Shown: piece after piece, positions 57,960 through 64,000 of the stretch | Numbering within the stretch: position 1 is the first letter of the stretch | How the letters are laid out: every line of letters starts with the position of its first letter | NCBI GenBank assembly: GCA_028023455.1 | Contig: JAQFVV010006312.1 | Coordinates: forward strand, 3,803,835-3,867,834 | Origin: Epiperipatus broadwayi | Taxonomy: Eukaryota; Onychophora; Udeonychophora; Euonychophora; Peripatidae | Length of the DNA stretch: 64,000 nt | Reading direction: 5' to 3' | Translations under genes and position numbers: made by a program | The notes under the pieces: generated by a model | Seen by the model: only the letters and a program-made list of their open reading frames with translations | Told to the model about the DNA's origin: nothing | The model's database searches: none

Positions 57960-60688
57960 CCATTACTATATATATATATATTGTGCCAGACCGTGTATAA
58001 CGGCCATGCACAAAATGGCTGTTGCTGAAGATTCGGCACAGTTAAAATATATCAGATTAAATGTAATTTTAACAGATCTATTAAATCAAAATTTAGATGT
58101 GTATTTGGAGGTACTTATATATAGTACATAAATAAATGGGTTTGGTCTATATTATATTTCTATTTACACCCACAGTACAAGTGTATGCAGTATATGTGTT
58201 AATAATTTTATTCGCACAGCAAATCTATATCATAAAAGGAAAACTAAGCTTGTAACATTTGTTTACGTGTGGAACAGTTTTTTTTGTATTTAAGTTTATT
58301 ACCATTTGTAAATGTTCTGATACACGTATATAGAAATGTATTTTTTCTTTTTCCTAAAAATTGTTTAAATAGAATTTGAATTTTGTACTTATTAGAATTC
58401 AAATTTTATATTTATTACAATAAGATGATTGGTAATTAATATTAAGTTATCAAAAAAAAAGAAAAAAACTTTTTGTCAATTGTAATCTACTTTTAGCAAA
58501 AGAAAAATGTTTGTATTAAAAGAAATTTGTCCGTGGATAAAGATAAAATCAAAAAGTCGATTTTATCTAAAAAGAATGTAAACACAATGGGTGGTGTAAT
58601 TAATCAATATGGAAGCTATACAAATTCCAGTATTAGAGAAAAAGTGAAAGAATGTGGGTAAATTAATGTAAAAGTATAGTCTCATTATCAGCTGATGAAA
58701 TAATTTGTAGGGGGGTATTACAATTGTACTAATTGGGCTATATGTGTTACTTACTTGGGGCATTGAGGTCAGTTGGTCCTAGCTCACTAAAGCAGTGAGA
58801 TGGCAGATGTTTAAGAAAATAAATCTTTGTTTCCAGCTTGTCCCAGAAATAGGACGATTTATGTTTGCTGAAATAACAGTTGGCTCCAGCGTGTCTAAAC
58901 AATGGAATGGTATATGCTTGCAGAAAATAACAAAGCAGAAAGAAAGGAGAACTGATATTTGTTTGCTAAAAATTATAGTTGTATCTGGCTGGTCTAAAGA
59001 ATAGAAAGAAAAAAGGAAATTTGAAATTAGCCATTCAAACATGGGAGGATCATTAAATGGATTTTAGAAAAGTTATCAACAGTATGAATCCCCTATCTGT
59101 TTGATAAAAAAAAAGAATCATATTTGAGAACTTTAATTCGTATTTGACCTATGTGCTGAGCATAATCTTTAGTCACAGGCAAGTATTAGTATAGCCGAGG
59201 TGTATAATATATTCTGATGTGAAAGTGATATATATATATATCTATGTGAAAATTATATTCACCAACCTATAATCAAGGAGATGGCCTTATTGTTTGTTCC
59301 AGTTTACTACACTATCATGGAGTAGACCTCTAGCTGCAGTGCACCACCTGTTCATCTATCAAGCCCAAAAATGCCATAGGAGAAACAGCAGACCCTGATG
59401 GAAAAAAGACTCATACGTGTATTGGTGAAAGGAAGCCCTATCTGCCCTGTTAAGTAGCCATGTGGTCCATAAAAGTTTAACTTAATGAAAGAACAAGTTC
59501 AGATGAGTGTATATAGTTTTTTATTTTATTTCATCTATCTTCTCTAATTTTTTTTTATATAATATTAGAAATTTATATATATATATATATTCGTATATTA
59601 TCAAGATTGACCTTTGTATTTAAATTATTATTATTGGTTTTTTTTATATATATGATATTTGCTGCATACATTTGATTTTTGAATTATTACTTTAAAGTTG
59701 GGGAAGGGATATAGACCACATCTATTGTGTAATCCTTTAAATATTTTTTTGTTATATATATGCATTTGTTTCTATAAATGAATTTTAAATTTACTCAGGT
59801 AATATCTCATTAATATTTTATTTTCGTTATTTGAGATATGGACTGGATTAAATTATTTTTGTTTTTATATATAATTGGTGGAGGGAAATATATAATAATC
59901 TGGAAATAATAAATAGTAAATTTCATAGTTAAATCATTTACAGTTTTCTTTACTTGGTTTTGAAGTATTTATTGATTCGTTAGCAAATAGGATTGTAGTT
60001 ATTTAATCAAAATGCTAACCCACTTAATAACCTGAGATTTAAAGAACACATATAATGAGCTAGAGAGAGGTAACTTACTGGGGAGTTGGATTGTTTCCTT
60101 TATTCTAGTCCTAACTTCTTGAATTATTAATATTCGGTAATGACCAGTCATATTTTTCACACTCTCTTGGGAGAGAAAAGGAAAATAAACAATATTGTCT
60201 TGAACGGGAGTGGTGCTAGAGGCTGAAGTAAAACATTTCGGTTTCACACTCTCTTGGGAGAGAAAAGGAAAATAAACAATATTGTCTTGAACGGGGGTGG
60301 TGCTAGAGGCTGAAGTAAAGCATTTCGGTTTCACACTCTCTTGGGAGAGAAGAGGAAAATAAACAATATCGTCTTGAATGGGGGTGGTGCTAGAGGCTGA
60401 AGTAAAACATTTCGGTGCTCTTAAAGGTGTGTAAAGACTCCAAATGGTCAACATATAGTTAATCGGACAATTGTGAAATAATTTAACAGGGAAGGCTTCG
60501 ATTGACCTAATTTTAGGTTCAATCTACTTCCTCTAATAATTTTTTAGAGATATTTATTTATATTTAATCAACAATATTTTCGGAGAATTGTTATCGATTT
60601 CCCATTTTGTAACATATGTCACTTCATGCTCGATGTGTATATGGATCTAGCTGTATAAGACCACTTATGGGGATTTCGAACTGGTACA
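57960..60688 (+). repeat. Probable 5' LTR region of the right-hand gypsy element (left edge not fixed)
   Basis: The right edge is set by CTGGTACA at 60681-60688, followed five bases later by a primer site. Only one LTR is inside the window, so the left edge cannot be found by comparison. A length near 2.7 kb is an inference from the 2.6-kb LTRs of the related element at 32-39 kb. The region contains diverged ~50-bp direct repeats (58857-59003), the 87-bp array (60158-60418) and a stem-loop (GATTGACCTA … TAGGTTCAATC, about 60500-60524). No host gene was seen; the 69-codon frame at 58795 overlaps the direct repeats. Confidence 0.45.
60158..60418. repeat. 87-bp tandem repeat, three units
   Basis: Units start at 60158, 60245 and 60332 and are almost identical. 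Each begins CACACTCTCTTGGGAGAGAA, containing a perfect CTCTC-TTGG-GAGAG hairpin, and ends GTAAAACATTTCGG. Because 87 is a multiple of three, the minus strand shows a three-fold 29-residue repeat in a 151-codon frame, but nothing else supports a protein. The position shortly upstream of the LTR end suggests a duplicated LTR enhancer-type segment. Confidence 0.9.
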
Positions 60689-60693
60689 GAAAA

Positions 60694-60708
60694 TGGTGCC
60701 CGAACGTG
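60694..60708 (+). promoter_or_regulatory. Primer-binding site of the gypsy element
   Basis: TGGTGCCCGAACGTG starts five bases after the LTR terminus CTGGTACA. It resembles the TGGCGCCCAAC/TGGCGCCCGAAC lysine-tRNA-type sites. Confidence 0.7.
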
Positions 60709-61529
60709 TTAAGGATGAACTAGATTAAGATTAAAAAAAGGTAATATTAGAAGAAATCTGTACTATATTTTCGTGGTTTCAAAACCAATTTAGGAGGGCT
60801 AAGCCAAGAAAAGGATGTTTGTAAATGAGATAGGATTTTAATAATTAGTGAAAAGAATGTTTGAAATAAAAAATTTTAGCGTGGACCAAAATAAATAATG
60901 AACGGAAGTTAAGAGTAAAAAAATAAAACAATAGCGAAACAGTAAATGGCCACATGTGGTAGTCACAAACCAATATTATAGTGTTTACAAAAATCTATTG
61001 ATTTTCTTTTCTTAATAAAAGAAAAGTAATGTAAATATAAAAGTAATGTTTAGCGAAAAAAATCTTATATTATTTCTGTTATATTAAAACCTACTGAAGA
61101 ACTAAGTTTAAGTAAAAGTAAAAAAAAGGGCGTTGTGTAAATAATATATGGTTTTAATTATTTAGTTAAAATATTTTTTTTCGAGCAAGAGTTTATTACC
61201 GTGAACAAAATAAATATATTAACAGAAGTTAGAGGAATAATTCTCTCATTGTTAGGGCATATAAGTAGAATGGGGCATTTGAAATTTTTTTTATATTATT
61301 ACATGTGAGAGCAAATTGTTTATAGAAATCAGGGAAATGTGCTTGAAAGAAAGGGTGATTAGTAGGGGATAATGTAAGCTGTGGTGTACTGCATGTTTAC
61401 TATACGAAATTAAATAAAATATTTTTTGTTTGGAATTGAGATAATAAATGTTATTGTAAAGATAGAATACTTTGAGTTTCAAGTTCAATAAATTAAACCA
61501 ATAAATGCTTATGAGATCAGGAAAAAAAA
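60709..61529 (+). other. Gypsy element untranslated leader
   Basis: AT-rich leader of about 820 bases between primer site and gag start. No coding content or defined packaging structure was recognised. Confidence 0.5.
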
Positions 61530-62433
61530 ATGATGGAAGAATTGGCAAACCTTGTGAAAAATGAAGTAACTGAAATGTCAGAAGAATTAGAAAAATGGAG
61601 AACAGAGAAGGCTAAACAAGAGAAAGAGACCATTCAGAAATTAGAGGATGCACGAAGTGAAGAAATAGAGTTAAAATTTCAAAAAGTGGAAATGAAACAT
61701 GATAAATGTAATCAAAATAAGGGGGATGACATAGAAGCAAATAAAATAGATAGACAGTCAATTAAGCAGAACACAGAAAAAAAGGAACTAGACAGCTATA
61801 TTATGAATAGTGGAGATAATCTTGATGTTTCTGTAGAAAAGACCGATAGAAGTGATCAGCTGCCACAACTAAATATAAACCAATTTTTAAAAATCCATAT
61901 ATTCGAAGGAAAAACAGGGGAGGCTTCAGTGGATCATATAAGAAGTCTGGAGATATACTTTCTTATAAATAAAGTTAATGAAATCAGTAAATTGGCTATT
62001 GCCAGTGCTCATCTAAATGGAGATGCATTAGCTTGGTGGGAGGGACTCTTTATTTCACTACCCTCAACCTTCAATCAATATAAGGGCAGGATTATTAAAG
62101 ATTTCTGGAGTGCAAAACATCAGGAGACCATCCTGAATCAAATTATGCAGGAGAAATATAAAAGTGGTATAAATTAAAAATTTTTCACAGATTTTCAGCA
62201 GACAAGTAGCAAGACTGCGGACTTTAACTGCATGTAATATGTTGGAGGACCAAATCATTAGGATTATCCATCATAATTTGCCTTCTCATGTCACACAGAT
62301 GCTAATACTGACTGGAGCAAAATCAGTTGAACAAGTAGCTTACTTACTAGACACCATTGATGGGAGAGAGCAAGATGGAGTGGTAGAAGAGTTGCAAAAA
62401 AATAGTAAAGGTACAGCCAGCATCGGGATGTGA
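61530..62433 (+). pseudogene. Ty3/gypsy gag, one frameshift
   Basis: The ATG pair at 61530 opens a frame whose first ~80 residues are highly charged and coiled-coil-like (EELEKWRTEKAKQEKETIQK). A capsid-like region follows: FEGKTGEASVDHI, LNGDALAWWEGLF, IIKDFWSAKHQETILNQIM. The frame breaks near 62165-62180 (stop at 62175) and continues in another frame (FSRQVARLRTLTA … DQIIRIIHHNLPSHVTQMLI) to TGA at 62431-62433. Capsid motifs align in order with the gag fragment at 35.4-35.9 kb. I see no CCHC zinc knuckle between capsid and protease, either lost or never present in this lineage. Not functional as it stands. Confidence 0.82.
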
Positions 62434-64000
62434 AGAGTGGGCCATGTAAACAGCTCATCAAAAAGGAAATGTCAAATTTGGTCTGTTCTTGGGAAGATAA
62501 AGTACCAGAATATGCACTGCAGAGTTGTCCAAAAACACCTTTAGAAATTAAGGGAATTGGGGTCATTGCAATGTTAGACTGTGGTAGCCAGATATCAGTG
62601 ATATCTGAGGAATTATACCAGAGAATTTTATCAGTGAACTCACAAATAGAGATCTTACCTTTAAAGTCAACACAAATCACCCTTGCAAATAACTGAAAAG
62701 CAAACCTTATATCTAAGGAAATATGGTTAGAATTACTTATAAGTGGGAGGACAGTTTATCATGTATTTTCAATTATGGGTAGTCTAATTTATGAGGTCAT
62801 ATTTGGGTCGGATTTCTTGTATAAGAACCAGTGCATTGTAAATTATGAAAAGGAAATAATGACATACCAGGGAGGTAATATTAAATTCTTGCCACCTCAG
62901 TCGCCTAACTTGGGGGAAACTTGTTGTATAAATCAATCTATTTTAGATTTGATGCAAGAAAAAATGAGTGAGGTGAAGACAGCATCTGATGGTGACAGCA
63001 AAAAACTCCAAGAGATATTCCAAGAGTATCATGAAATTTTTTTGGACAGTCCAGGGAAGATCAGAGGATATCAACAGAGGATCAAACTGAAGCCAGGGGA
63101 ACCTTTTCAACCACAATCATACCCAGTCCCAAATCAAAAGAAGTGGAAAACAGAGCAGATGTTGAATGGGGGCATAATTAGTAAATGTTCATCTCCTTAT
63201 TGCAACCCTTTGGTGGTGGTTAACAAAAAAGATGGGTCAGTAAGGTTGTGTTTGGATGCCCATCACTCAATAAGGTGACTATACCAGACTGTACAATCCC
63301 ACCTCCAATACAAGAGTTACTAGGAAAATTTAAAGGGAAAAGAATATTCTCTACATTCAATTTAACTTCCAGTTACTGGCACATAGAACTCCACCTGAAT
63401 GATCACCAGTATACTGCCTTCAGGTATGGGGGATATTCATACAAGTTTAATTATATTCATACAAGTTTAATTATATGCCCTTTGGACTTATCAACAGTGG
63501 TGCTGGGCTGCTGCAGTGCCTAGATTGTGTCCTATCATCTGATATCAAGAAAATTCTTACCATGTATGTGGACGATGTAGTTATAGCATCTGCATCTATG
63601 GAAGAGCATCTCCAGCAGTTGGAACAGTTTTTTAGGGAATGTAAAGAAAAAGATATCCAAGATAAATTTAAAGAAGAGTAAAGTAGCTTCCAATGAAATC
63701 GAATTTCTGGGTCTCTTGGTAGGCCAGTTGGGAATCAAGCCTCATCCAGATAAAATAACAGTGATTGCAGATTTCCCTAGACCTCAGACAAAGAAACATA
63801 TATGATCCATTTTTGGGACTCTGTAACTTTCATAACAGATTTTGTGAGAATTTCACTGGCCAAATGGAACAATTGCTCATATTGATCAGAAAAGAGGTCT
63901 GGTGGAAATGGACCACCGAACAGGAAGAAGCTTTTAACTGAGTAAAGCAGTTTTTAAAACAGGTGGTGTTGGATTATCCTGATTATGATAAGCCATTCAT
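62434..64000 (+). pseudogene. Ty3/gypsy pol: protease, reverse transcriptase, start of RNase H; runs off the window
   Basis: Protease: IGVIAMLDCGSQISVISEEL, where the catalytic D-T/S-G is DCG, ending with VIFGSDFLYKNQCIVNYEKE; an in-frame TGA at 62694 lies between. Reverse transcriptase: PYCNPLVVVNKKDGSVRLCL, FSTFNLTSSYWHIELHLNDH, FNY(M)PFGLINSGAGLLQCLD, and the YVDD box in LTMYVDDVVIAS (about 63565-63600). It then reads EFLGLLVGQLGIKPHPDKI, FENFTG-type connection sequence, WKWTTEQEEAFN and DYPDYDKPF, where RNase H begins. Frameshifts occur near 63260, at a 20-bp duplication (63436-63475) and near 63660; stops lie near 63800 and 63939. Integrase and the 3' LTR lie beyond 64000. Motif style and long LTR suggest the Osvaldo/Ulysses group, a family-level inference. 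Confidence 0.88.
63436..63475 (+). repeat. 20-bp tandem duplication in the gypsy reverse transcriptase
   Basis: ATTCATACAAGTTTAATTAT occurs twice in a row between the FRYGGYSYKFNY and PFGL motifs. It shifts the frame by 20 bases and accounts for the break between the two reverse transcriptase segments. Confidence 0.9.

Noticed and set aside
58563-59042. Overlapping ORFs on both strands
   Set aside because: They cross diverged direct repeats in the presumed LTR and have no motif.
59999-60454. 151-codon minus-strand ORF with a three-fold 29-residue repeat
   Set aside because: The repeat is a DNA-level 87-bp array near an LTR end; 87 being divisible by three keeps the frame open. No domain or flanking coding signal supports a protein.

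Overview
The window is eukaryotic nuclear DNA from an A+T-rich invertebrate-type animal genome (roughly three quarters A+T by eye). Evidence: no bacterial-style gene packing, long non-coding AT-rich stretches, large AAT and TA microsatellites, a jockey-like LINE end, Penelope-like elements (PLEs) with GIY-YIG endonuclease domains, a pogo/Tigger DNA transposon and Osvaldo/Ulysses-like Ty3/gypsy elements. I cannot name the phylum. No host gene is certain. The best host candidates are a possible 3'-terminal exon at 3.5 kb (minus strand) and a promoter-like cluster at 44.1-44.4 kb (two CCAAT boxes, a perfect CRE, an E2F site).

Layout. 1-4.4 kb: AT-rich, possibly a long 3' UTR. 4.4-7.9 kb: AAT arrays, a broken PLE (PLE-1, minus) and a LINE 3' end with its microsatellite tail. 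8-13.4 kb: no recognised gene. 13.5-17.0 kb: a decayed PLE-4 relative, a Tigger element with both ends and TA target duplication, and a tRNA-like SINE copy. 17.1-32.4 kb: a dense zone of PLE and PLE-like repeats (families A, B and C, PLE-2, PLE-A, PLE-3), mostly as head-to-head inverted pairs. 32.4-38.8 kb: an LTR element with about 2.6-kb LTRs and only a gag fragment inside, inserted in a family B repeat that resumes at 38.8 kb. 39-44.4 kb: foldback and MITE-like repeats, an unrecognised pseudogene and the promoter-like cluster. 44.5-46.9 kb: a nearly perfect 2.4-kb palindrome made of two PLE-4 3' ends. 47-57.8 kb: mostly AT-rich sequence with one large hairpin. 58-64 kb: the 5' part of a Ty3/gypsy element (LTR end, primer-binding site, gag, protease, reverse transcriptase) running off the window, with frames broken in several places.

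How the parts relate. The repeated theme is PLE ends that carry hammerhead-ribozyme-like cores (CTGANGA, a stem II hairpin, then GAAA). In families A and B these sit beside tRNA-like pol III box motifs. Family A sequence directly follows a PLE GIY-YIG coding end at 25.9-26.4 kb, which suggests the short A copies are non-autonomous derivatives of that PLE. The gag-only LTR element shares its LTR terminus and gag sequence features with the gypsy element at the right edge, which suggests related machinery mobilised both.
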